Position numbers and translations under genes: made by a program. Below, piece after piece: positions 23,149 through 33,354 of a DNA stretch of 64,000 nt. The notes beneath the pieces are model-generated. The model had not been told where the DNA came from and did no database searches. It worked only from the letters and a program-made list of their open reading frames with translations. The stretch comes from Chamaecyparis obtusa (lineage: Eukaryota > Streptophyta > Pinopsida > Cupressales > Cupressaceae). Every line of letters starts with the position of its first letter. Positions within the stretch are counted from its first letter, which is position 1. The stretch spans positions 2,356,501-2,420,500 of the forward strand of contig BSBK01003248.1 in assembly GCA_027943335.1 (NCBI GenBank). Direction: 5' to 3'.

Positions 23149-24416
23149 ATGGCACCAAGGAAAGAATTGTCTGGTAAAATTGAGTATAGTGAAAGAGGTT
23201 TGCATGAGGATTTGTTGCAATTATTTCCTAGCTCTACTACTAACCTGGTGAAAACCAAGAGTTTGATTCCCAAAGATCCTAGGGTAAATGTAGTGGAGGG
23301 TTTATATGACACAAAAATTTTTATTAGAGAGGCCAAAATTGGTACAATCAACGCAAGTGGTGACTTTGATATCACTGGATTGGAGTTATTCAAAGTAGGT
23401 TTTAGTTAGAGAAATGCCCCTCACCTTGTAAGAAATATGTGGTAGCCTGACCTAGGAAAACTTGTCGTACTTGATGTCTTTTTAGATGTGGATTTGATGA
23501 TCCAGGTTGCAAAGAGTTATGATCCAATCACTAGAGAGGTTAGGGATGCAAAGGGGGTACTATTGATTAAAATTTCTACTGAAGAGATTAGGAAGGTATT
23601 CAGGTTAAGTGAACCCTCAGATAATTTGGAGAATATTGATTTTGAAGAGATAAGGCAAGTGTATGATGCACAAAGGAACTATTTCAGGGGCAAATTGTTG
23701 AAGGATTTCTGCACCAAAATTGGAAAAATGGTTATTATGGGACAGAACACTCAGGAGCCTTTTAAAATAGAATATTTTGATCTCAGAGCTAAGGGTGCAT
23801 ATTGGTCATTATGTCAAGTTTTTGGAGATGATGTTAGTGAAAGGATGCCAATACACTTGATGTGCATGGTGATCCAAATCCTACATGCACACGTATCTAT
23901 TACATTTGATTTTGCTCCTTTTATTGCTGAATTAATCCATAATGGATTAGTGAAGATTCAAAAGAATGAAGATGAGAGGCCCTTTTGCTGGTACTCTTTC
24001 ATAATGTACATGTTTTTGTTTAAAGGAGAAAGTTATTTTGAACAAGAAATGGAATTAGTGAGACAGAAGGATGGTGAAGATATGCCAGTCCAATTATGGA
24101 GCCTCATAATGACTTGGGATAAGAAGGATCATAGTTTCATTAATTTTGATAAATGTTTTACAACCAGACTTAGGAAGCTGTTTGTCTTAGACAACCCAAG
24201 AATCCCAATAGTATTATCACAACTTATGAGGCCAAATCAATTTGCTAAGAATCTGAATATTGTACACAATTGGGGAGAAGTTATTTTCTACAATGTATCA
24301 ACTATCATCAGGTTGTATCATTTCAGGGGGACCCCTTTTATATTGCCCTATTAGATACCCGTTAGGATTGGAATTGCAGAGTTCTTTAGGTAGTTGGGAG
24401 ATATTGAAGAGTGTGC
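23149..24416 (+). pseudogene. LTR frame in E2 3' LTR, N-terminal part
   Basis: Second copy of the frame at 9313, from ATG 23149. It shares TAG near 23410 and near 23450, and a TAG near 24391, with the 5' copy. It has its own TAG near 24352 where the 5' copy has CAG. Codons that are stops only in the 5' copy (near 9478, 9668 and 9784) are open here. The frame is interrupted by E3 at codon level and resumes at 37492. Confidence 0.7.
24412..24416. repeat. E3 target-site duplication, left copy
   Basis: TGTGC precedes the E3 5' LTR and is repeated at 37487-37491. Removing one copy and E3 restores E2 LTR sequence identical in layout to 10575-10585. Confidence 0.92.
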
Positions 24417-27400
24417 TGTAATACCTCTCCTATGGTGATACTTAGACTTTGTTGATTTGGACATTTTCATTATGATGGTCGAAACTATACATTTACATTT
24501 ATGTTCAATGGATGATGATATGATAGATGTGCTCATTTATGGTTATTATTTATATGCTTATGAGATTAGAAAACCATCTATTTTTATATGTTTTATAGAT
24601 CTAACCCAAGGATTTGAATCTAACCATTATCATGATGTTTTATGTTTTATGGACATGTGTCTAATGTGTTTTCATGACTCAGGATGAAGTTGTAGTTACT
24701 CACTTAGTTGAGGTCCACACGATGTATCGATCCTGGTCATCTGCTTGCATATATCTGATTTGCATATCCATATGTATATATATGTATCTCTTCTTCGTGA
24801 TGCAGGATTGCAGGTACCGGGTATCGTCTCCACCTGGCTTCACAGGTCTGAGCGATCCCTCAAAATCCTCGATCATTGTTGTTGTTATGGAGATATCACC
24901 AGGTTCCACAGGAAGGAAAATCACCTTTGATCCTTTTATCCTTAGGTGGGAAGTGTCGAGTCAATCCTTTGTGTGGATGTCTTATGTGATCTCATAGTTG
25001 TTGGATTGGTGGATCTGGTAGCTAGTTCTTGTCTTCATGGTATGTTCAATGTTGTTAGTAGATTTCGATAGATATGACTTAGTAATTTATCGTTATAAGA
25101 AGTTATGTATATACATACTAGTGTGTTGTTGGGAATGAGTTAGTATGTGATTTAAATCGTGTGATTTAATATCATTAATAATAAATAATATATGTTATAA
25201 CAATGTTATTTTTAATGTTTAACATTAATAATGTGCCTTATTTATGGTATTATTTTATAATACTAATAATGACAAAGAGTCTATAGCAATAAAAATAATG
25301 GTAGGTTTCATCTTATATATATATCGCTATTAGATTTGGTAAGAATATGGATTTGAAAATAATAATATATGTACACATAGGCATATGGGTGCACACATAT
25401 GCATATGCATACATATATTTATATACAATTATTGGTAGGTAATTATTATATTATATTAATGAATAATTAAAGTAGCTTATGATGTGATTGTACTTAATAA
25501 TTATTATTATTTAACTTTCCTAAAGTAAAGGAAATATAAATTTAATTATGTTAATAGATTATAGTTTTATAAATTAATTTATCCCTTTACGAGAATAAGT
25601 TTTCACAACTGTATTATTAACAATTGAGAGGTTGGGATGGTTGCACAATTGGGTTAGCCGTGCAACCATGTCCTCCATTTTATTTACAGGAAAGATTTCC
25701 TATGGGGAGAGAGAGGATAGAAAATATTATTATTGAAGGAGAAAATTTGGGATATTGAAAAAGTTTTGGCATTTGGATTTTGGCAAATAGAGGCTGGAGA
25801 TTCCATTCAGGAAGAGTTTGAGGCTTGCTAGAAGGAGACGGAGAGGAAGGATTCATCTTCATCAACCGGATTCCGTAGGACTCCAGGTTGGATCCCATCC
25901 TTAGAAATAGATTTAGTTTAATAGTATGAATGTGGTTTTGTTTTGTTTTTAAGATTTGTTGAAATCTTCTTTATGTGGTATTATTGTACGGTGTAAGGTT
26001 AATATATTAATGTGTTCTATAATAATATATTATTGCAGAAGGTTGATACATTAAAGTATTCTGCAATAATGTATTATTACAAAATGTTGAAGTATTAGAT
26101 GTATTATTATAGTATCTGAAACATTATTGTATTATTGGTAATAGTGTGTATATTATGATATTATTTTGCCGACCATCTGTACATTATATAAATGTTGTGT
26201 TATTGTGTTATGAATGCTATAGTAATTTATTATTCTTTCATTTGTCAATGGTAATATTCTGTCAAAATAATATATATATGTTTCAATAAAATTATTGGAG
26301 TTCTTTTCTTGTTATAAACCAAAAAATAAATTATTATATAGTTATAAAATATATGTTTCAAAAAAAAATAATAAACAAAAAAAAGGGGGGGGGGTTAAAA
26401 AGTAAAATTTTAATGGAAAATGTTTTGGGGAGGTGGGGGCCACCACCTTCCCCACTCCCCTACGACATCTTCTCGTAGTAGCAGGCACTGCTACAGCAGT
26501 ACCTGAGTGCTACGGTAGCAGGTACTGTAGTAGCAGTACCTTGCTACGTCCGCAGACTAGGGAAGGGCGCGGGCGCTTGGTAAATGGGGTGCGGGGCCCG
26601 CAGGGTCCCCCCCATGAGTCATTGTTTTTTTTTTTTTGAAACCAAATTTGTATTTGGTATTTGTAAAATTTATTTTAGATTTTAATGATTATTTATTTTC
26701 TATCAAATTTAGTTATTGATTTATAGTATTTAATAGTTTAGGTAGGTTGGTTTATAAATATTGGATGTATAAATGAAAACTATCTTAGTTTATTTAGATT
26801 TTTTTTGTAATAGTAGCTTTATACAAGTATAACATTTAAGTATAAATTTCTTATACTTTAAGTTATACTTGTATAAAGGGATTAGGTACCTTTCGGATTG
26901 AATGGGATAGGTTTCAATTTCCTAGGAGTTAAGTTGCAACTTCTAGATTTTAGATTTTTAAAAAAATCAGACTTAGTCTATTTCCAACTTAGAATGAACT
27001 TTATGGAGTGTTATCTTTGGTATATGGAATATTGTGAAAACCTTAAAATTGTCCATTCCTTGTTTAGTGGAGGTTATGTTCAGTGCATTTAGATGCCTTA
27101 ATAGGGATAGAATGTGTGTAAGGAGCAATTTAGGGTTTAGAGTCTTCTAAGAGGATCTGGACATTCTAAACATCCTTAAACGTACCTAATTTCTCTAAAC
27201 ATCCATAAACTATCCTATTATTTCCAATTCTTTGTAGCAGTTTTCAAATGTGTTTACAATGTGCTTCTACTATGTGTATGATGTAATTGTGATGTATGGG
27301 TTGAGGGTAGAAAACCTAACGACACATAGTGAGTGGCTCTCAGTGTGGGGCCGGGGCCCTAAAGTGGCTAGAACCAGGATAACCGACTGAAGAGTTATTT

Positions 27401-28537
27401 AACAAGTGAAAACTTAATTAAACTGATGGGGTTGGGTTAAAACATTAAAAAGATTAAATGTGCCTCGCCCATGCCATTAGTGCTAGTAAAGGCTATGGAT
27501 GGGAGTGGGAGAAGGTACCTATGTGTAGGTATGATCGAATGACACTTGTCTGTATGAAAGGCATTCAATCTCGCATGTGCCTACTTGGGGGCCGGGGCCC
27601 GAAGTGGCTAGTACCAGGACAACCCAAGGAGTGAGGGCTATACGATAACACTCACTTAGGTTGTTTCTTAGAGTTTCTACCCAAGCCTTAGGACCTTTTG
27701 GGGAAAGATTTATACTTTGATCATCTTTTATTTTCTATTTGGGAAAGGTTACCCAACCCTAGGTTTGGCCTAGCTATGCCTTCTTTGTGGATCTTGGTGT
27801 TTATCTCCTAGCACGGGGGAGTGGGCCTTTGGGTATCCACATGGTTGGGTGGTAAATATTTTATCGAGGTATCTTTTGCGGATGCAGTGTTTGAAGATTC
27901 ATGCTTGCTTATGTACTAGTTTTTGAAGAATAAAAGCTTTGTGATTATCTTTCATGATGTAAAGTTATTGTTACCTCCTGAGCGGAGATGAATGTAATGT
28001 AATCATTGATATAATTTAAAATGATGTATCTGGAATGGGTAGATTTAGGAAAAAGGGAAAGGGAGATGTGAACTTTATATTTAAGATGTATGTTGGAAAA
28101 GAAAAGGATTTTTGTAACATTCCAAATTGTGTAATATGCTTTCATTATTGTTGTTTAAGTGAAGCTATTGAAAAACCAAATGTAGTATATTTTTAATGTA
28201 TCAAATGAGTTGGATAAATTTTATAAGTTACATTGTTCATAAAGGATACTTAGGAATATAGATGATTTTTAAATGGAAAGTTGAAATGAAAATATTTTGT
28301 ATTTCTTAAAGATATGATGCAGTTTGCTTTGAGAAATAAATCTTGTTGTTAGTTTACTTAATGGATTGGAATGAATCATGCATTTAAATGAAAAGGGAAC
28401 CTTGGGAGGAATCTAAGTTTAAGTTTGGTTCACATAATTCTTTTTAAAGTTCAAAATTTTTCATAAATTATTACTTAGGTTTTCTTTAACAAAGAGAATC
28501 TTTGTTCTCTTCCCCAGTTCCCTTGCGGGGCATGACA
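24417..28537 (+). repeat. E3 5' LTR, 4121 bp
   Basis: It starts TGTAATACC and ends GGGGCATGACA. It matches 33355-37486 throughout; one visible difference is an extra segment of about 15 bases in the right copy near 34300. Contents include AT-rich runs, a GC-rich palindromic island at 26425-26640 and two GGGCCGGGGCCC words at about 27346 and 27590. No coding sequence is supported. Confidence 0.95.
26425..26640. repeat. GC-rich palindromic island in E3 5' LTR
   Basis: In an otherwise AT-rich LTR this segment has clustered inverted words GTAGCAGGTACTG / CAGTACCTGCTAC in four or more variants (26473-26550), then GC-rich palindromic sequence with GGGGCCCGC and a C run. It is bracketed by a G run at about 26384-26394 and a T run of about 13 at 26625-26637. 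The other LTR has the same at about 35373-35590. It could fold into hairpins; role unknown. Confidence 0.7.
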
Positions 28538-28541
28538 TATT

Positions 28542-28552
28542 TGGTATCAGAG
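28542..28552 (+). other. E3 primer-binding site, initiator tRNA-Met type
   Basis: TGGTATCAGAG follows the LTR by four bases. This is the standard plant primer site complementary to the 3' end of initiator Met tRNA. Confidence 0.92.
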
Positions 28553-28682
28553 AACTAAGTTGCTACACTGGGGCCCAGGGAATTTGGCCCATGCTCCTTA
28601 AACTTTTAATTTATCTTATAAAAACTTAAGACTAAAATCAAACTAGGACACTTAAACTTATCCTTCTCCTTACTTGTCCAGG

Positions 28683-29950
28683 ATGCCTCCTGTAACCCGT
28701 GGTAGAAGGGGAGGTGCCCAAACCACCCCTCCTAGATCTCAACATGAAAGTTCTCAAGAAGAAGAACAATATGAGGGAAGAGGGGATCAATCTAATAACC
28801 AATCTCAAGGTTCTCAGGGGGCTCAATTACAAGAGCTCCTACAATAGATACTGCAGAGGTTAGATGCAGGGCAAGATAGAGGGCACCGTGGGGAGTCTAA
28901 CACTGACCATGAGGAAAGGGAAAGGAGTCCTAGGAGGAGAGATCAAGAAATGGAAGAAGATGCTTTGCGTGCTTCTCACATGAGAGATCTCCTTAGGACT
29001 AAGACTAACCCATTTAAGGGAACTCAAGGTGGATCTAATGCGCAAACTTGGTTGCTAGAACTAGAAAGGCTTTTCTCCATGCACTCTTATAGCAGCAATA
29101 CTAAGGCTCGGTTTGTAGTCATTCACCTTAGAGACTTTGCATCCACTTGGTGGGAAATAGAGAGAGAGAAACTTCACATAGATATTACCACTCTTTCGTG
29201 GGAACTATTCCTAGAACTCTTTCGAGCCAAATTTCTATTTGACCACTGGAGACGTGAAAGAGCCGAGGAGTTTCACAACCTAAGGCAGTTAACTATGTCA
29301 GTTGATGACTATGAGAGGAAGTTCTTAGAACTCAAGCCGTACTCAGGGTATAAGGATGATGAACCCATGTTGACTCAACACTTCCTTAGAGGACTCAACG
29401 GTTGCTTGGCTGGTAGTGTACGAATGTTTGAACCTTAGATAGTTAATGATGTAGTCATCAAAGCTCACCTTGAGGAAAAAAATATAGCCTTGGGGTTAGG
29501 AGGTCAAACAAGTGGCCAAGGGGGTAATACCTTCCAAGCCAGGTCAAGTTTCAAAGGAAATCAATCTCAAGGTGCACCTGGTCCTAAAAACTATCCTCCT
29601 AAAGGAAGTCAAAACCACCAGAAAAGGAAGTTTTTCAACAACAGCAACAACAATAATTACAATGGAAATAATAATAAAAGTGGGGGTTCTCAATCCAACA
29701 ATCCTTGCAACTGGCAGCGTGCAAAGCGATACCCAAACCCTCAACTAGCACAGAGTATGCCTCAGAATTCTAGTCAGGGTAGCTATCAGCAGTCTAGCGC
29801 ACCTTCTACAGGAAGGAATTTTGTCAAGAACAACGGATGTTACTCTTGTGGCCAACATGGGCACATTGTAGTTAATTGCCCTCAGGAATCTACTCCAGCA
29901 GCTAGCTATAGGCAGGCCTCTTCAGAACCAACAGTAGGCAATGTAGGCAG
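28683..29950 (+). pseudogene. gag: E3 gag with CCHC zinc knuckle
   Basis: The N-terminus is Arg/Gly/Gln-rich. The Retrotrans_gag core is at about 28980-29440 with FKGTQGGSNAQTWLLELERL and STWWEIEREKL. A low-complexity Asn/Gln/Ser stretch follows at 29620-29810. The zinc knuckle CYSCGQHGHIVVNC has canonical CX2CX4HX4C spacing at 29838-29879. Stops TAG 28845 and TAG 29436 lie inside. It would form the particle and bind genomic RNA. Confidence 0.92.
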
Positions 29951-31925
29951 AACTCACCAAGTATTTGCCACTTTAGACCATGGACAAGCCAATCATCAGG
30001 GAACAGTCATCGAAACCCCAGGTTTGTTAAGGGGTATCTCTACCACCATACTCTTTGATTCAGGAGCAACAAATTCTTTTATTTCACCTTTTTTAGTAGA
30101 GCAATGTGGGCTAAAGGCAATAAGGTAGGAAGATAGGTGGCAGGTCGAACTAGCTTTCGGGGCAAGAATAAATTCTAACTCTTGTGTCCATAGCTGCAAG
30201 TTAGAACTTGGACCATTTTCCACCTTAGTAAATCTTCGAGTAATCCCTCTAGGCTCATTTGGAGTAGTTTTGGGTATGGATTGGTTGGATGCTCACAAAG
30301 CCACTTTGGATTGTAGAAACAAAAGCATTCAATGCTTAGATGACTTAGGAGAACCTAAGAAGATTGTTGGGGTGCAACGACCCATCTCTTTCTACATGAT
30401 TTTTGTGATGCAGCTCAAGAGGTGCATGCGCAAAGGATGCCAATTATTTACATTATCAGTAGAGGAATTGGACCAACGAGAAAGTGGGGAGGTATCAGTA
30501 GATCATCCCCTATTACAAGAGTACTTGGATGTTTTTCCCAAAGAAATTCTAGGAATGCCTCCCAAAAGGGACATAGACTTCCGAATTGAGTTGGTTCCAG
30601 GAGAAGAACCAATCTCCAAAGCTCCATACCGTATGACCACACAAGAACTTGAAGAACTCAAGCTTCAGTTGGAAGGCATCTTGGAAAAAGGATTTATCAG
30701 ACCTAGTGTATCACCATGGGGTGCACCAGTAATATTTGTGAAGAAGAAAGATGGCTCTCTTCGATTGTGCATTGACTATAATCAACTCAACAAAGTCATG
30801 ATCAAGAATCGGTATCCTTTACCCCGCATCGACGATCTATTTGATCAAATGAAAGGGGCAAAGATATTTTCAAAAATTGATCTCAAATCAGGATACCATC
30901 AACTTAGAATTTAGGAAGCTGATATTCATCGAACAACTTTTCGTACCAGATACGGTCACTATGAGTTCACTATGGTACCATTTGGGTTAACAAATGCTCC
31001 TTCTGTATTCATGAGCTTAATGAATGGAGTTTTCAGAACCTACTTGGATAAATTTGTGATAGTATTCTTAGATGATATCTTAGTGTTCTCTAAAACTCTT
31101 GAAGAACATGAGGTTCATCTTCGCCAAGTATTACAGTGCCTTAGGGAAAATCAACTTTATGCCAATGCAGAAAAGTGTGAGTTCTTTCAGACAGAAGTTA
31201 AGTATGTAGGGCACATCATATCAGGGAATGGCATCGCTATTGATCCAGCCAAAATTCAAGCCATAGTGGAGTGGCCAACTCTGACTAATGTCCCTGAAAT
31301 TCACAGCTTTATGGGACTAGCTGGGTATTACAGAAGATTTGTCAGAGATTTCTCTCGAATAGCACATCCCATTACTTCCTTGCAAAGGAAAGGAAAAAAT
31401 TTTGTTTGGTTAGAAAAATGTGAGGCCGCTTTCCAATGTTTGAAGGAAAGATTAACCAGTACTCCAATCTTGGTGGTTCCTGAACCATCAGGAAACTTCA
31501 TAGTTTGCACAAATGCCTCACTAGAAGGGATTGGGGTGGTTCTTATGCAAGAAGGACAAGGTGTGGCTTATGAGTCAAGGAAGCTTAAAGATCATGAGCT
31601 CAACTACCCCACCCATGACCTAGAACTTGCAGCAGTAGTTCACGTCTTAGTAAAGTGGAGACACTTTCTGTTGGGTCATAAGTTTGAACTCCAAACAGAT
31701 CATCGGAGCCTTCAGTACATCTTCTCTCAACCCATCCTAAATGCCAGACAACGTAGGTGGATGGAATTCCTATGTGAATATGATTTTGAGGTGAAGTACA
31801 TCCAAGGGAAGACAAATGTGGTGGCAGATGCTTTAAGTAGGCGTAGACATGTTTTATCAGCAATAGCCCTTAGCATAGATTTGGAGAAAAGAATCAAGGA
31901 GGCTCTCACTTCTGACTCTTGGTTT
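29951..31925 (+). pseudogene. E3 protease, RT and RNase H
   Basis: The protease active site LFDSGATNSFIS has Asp at 30057, and the VLGMDWL word is at about 30264. RT has [38 protein letters not shown] and [12 protein letters not shown], with catalytic FLDD at 31065-31076. RNase H follows at about 31490-31850 with the Glu word [11 protein letters not shown] and Asp in [12 protein letters not shown]. Its first Asp is AAT (Asn) at 31512 in CTNAS, where CDAS or TDAS is expected. Stops are TAG 30126 and TAG 30912; the next, TAG 31926, marks the junction to integrase. Confidence 0.93.
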
Positions 31926-31928
31926 TAG

Positions 31929-33332
31929 GAGGTTAAGATAGAAATAGAGTTAGGAAGACCTTTGGAAGGTTGCTACTTAGGATATTCATTAGACACACTT
32001 GGGTTGTTGCGACAACAAAATAGAATATATGTGCCCATGGAAGGAGATCTTCGTGTAGTTATCCTTTCAGAAAGCCACAAGGCTCCTTATTCGGCACATC
32101 CCGGGGTGAAGAAAATGTATGCAGACTTACATCAGTTGTACTATTGGTCAGGAATGAAGAGGGATATTGCAGACTACGTGGCTAGATGTTTGGAATGTCA
32201 GAGAGTGAAAGCTGAGCATCAACATCCTGCTGGCCTTTTGCAACCTCACCTAGTGCCAGAATGGAAATGGGACATTATTTCCATGGATTTTATTGTGGGA
32301 CTTCCAGTAACTCCTAGGATACATGATGCTATCATGGTAATAGTTGATAGACTCACTAAGGTAGCTCATTTTTCTCCCATGCAGTCCTCCTACTCAGCAG
32401 CTTCTGTAGCTAGAGTATTCATGAAGGACATTGTGAGACTCCATGGTATTCCCAAGAAAATCATATCTAATCGGGATCCAGTATTCACATCAGCTCTTTG
32501 GACTTTGATTCAGCATACTTTAGGGACTCAACTCAACTTCAGTTCAGCCTATCATCCTGAGACAGATGGGCAGACAGAGCGAGTCAACTAGGTTCTTGAG
32601 GACATGCTCAGGATGTATGTTATGGATAGACAAACCCACTGGGAAGAGTATCTATATTTGGTGGAGTTTTCTTATAATAATGGTTATCACAGTTCCATAG
32701 GTATGTCCCCTTTTCAGGCTTTGTATGGTCGTCCATGCCGTACTCCCTTAAGTTGGGACCGATTGGAGGACAGGGTACTCCTAGGCCCTGAGATGTTACA
32801 GGATATGGAACAGCAAGTCAAGCATATCAGAGAGCATATTTTGATAGCTTAGGATAGGCAGAAGAAGTATGTCAATGCTCATAGGACCGATGTACACTTC
32901 TCTCTTGGTGATAGAGTCTTTTTGAGGGTGCGTCCACGAAAGAGTCCAATCCGTTACGGAAAAGGCTCCAAGTTGGCACCCCGATTTGTTGGCCCTTTTG
33001 AGGTCCTGGAGAGGATAGTACCAGTAGCTTATCGGCTTGCCTTGCTACCTAGCCTTGCTCATATTCATGATGTATTTCATGTTTCAGTTCTTAGGAAGTA
33101 TATTCCTGATGTGACTCATGTTTTGGATTGGAATGCATTACAGGTAGCGGACGGGCAGCTGGCTTTAGAGCTGGTATGCATTTTGGAGCAGTGGACACTG
33201 ACCCTCAGGGGTCGCACCATAGAGTAGGCAAGGGTCCAATGGGACCCCAATGATGATTCTTCTGCCACATGGGAAGATGCTGCTAGGCTTAGAGATGCCT
33301 ATCCATATTTATTTGCAAGCTTCCAGGAGTAA
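31929..33332 (+). pseudogene. E3 integrase and chromodomain
   Basis: The HHCC region (AHPGVKKMYADLHQLYYW, CLECQ) is at about 32070-32210. The catalytic triad positions are Asp 32286 in MDFIVG, Asn 32469 in SNRDPVF where Asp is required, and Glu 32577. Spacing between the last two is the expected 35 residues. The C-terminus at about 33140-33329 (LRGRTIE, RVQWDPNDDSSATWEDAARL) is a chromodomain, which in chromoviruses steers insertion to marked chromatin. Stops are TAG 32589, 32850 and 33225. TAA 33330 is the real end, 10 bases before the purine tract. Confidence 0.93.
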
Positions 33333-33342
33333 GCCTAACTCT

Positions 33343-33354
33343 AGGGGGGGAGGA
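33343..33354 (+). other. E3 polypurine tract
   Basis: AGGGGGGGAGGA lies directly before the 3' LTR. This is the expected plus-strand primer. Confidence 0.92.

Larger units (their letters stand above)
21630..24416 (+). repeat. E2 3' LTR, left part
   Basis: It starts TGTTGGGTATATTC and matches 7794-10580 of the 5' LTR, including the palindrome modules and the start of the LTR frame. It is cut at 24416 by E3 and continues at 37492. Confidence 0.93.
28683..33332 (+). pseudogene. gag-pol: E3 gag-pol polyprotein, eight TAG stops
   Basis: A single frame runs from ATG 28683 to TAA 33330 (1,550 codons) with no frameshift. It is interrupted by eight stops at 28845, 29436, 30126, 30912, 31926, 32589, 32850 and 33225. 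All eight are TAG and each fits a Gln (CAG) in context. Domain order is gag, CCHC knuckle, protease, RT, Ty3-type RNase H, integrase, chromodomain, the standard chromovirus order. The lack of frameshifts with several stops indicates decay by base substitution. Two catalytic Asp residues have become Asn (RNase H at 31512, integrase at 32469). This copy cannot make an active polyprotein unless stops are read through. Confidence 0.95.

Noticed and set aside
24457..24687. A 76-codon frame that is nearly identical at 33395-33625, possible LTR-encoded peptide of E3.
   Set aside because: Its conservation is fully explained by the two LTRs being near-identical. It has no domain or codon signature.
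26898..27092. A 64-codon frame repeated at 35847-36041.
   Set aside because: LTR copies again; short, AT-rich, no family features.
28683..33332. UAG read as Gln, because every stop in E3 is TAG at an expected Gln.
   Set aside because: Nuclear plant genes do not use this code, other elements here contain TAA and TGA stops as well, and catalytic residues in E3 are also lost. CHG deamination explains it better.
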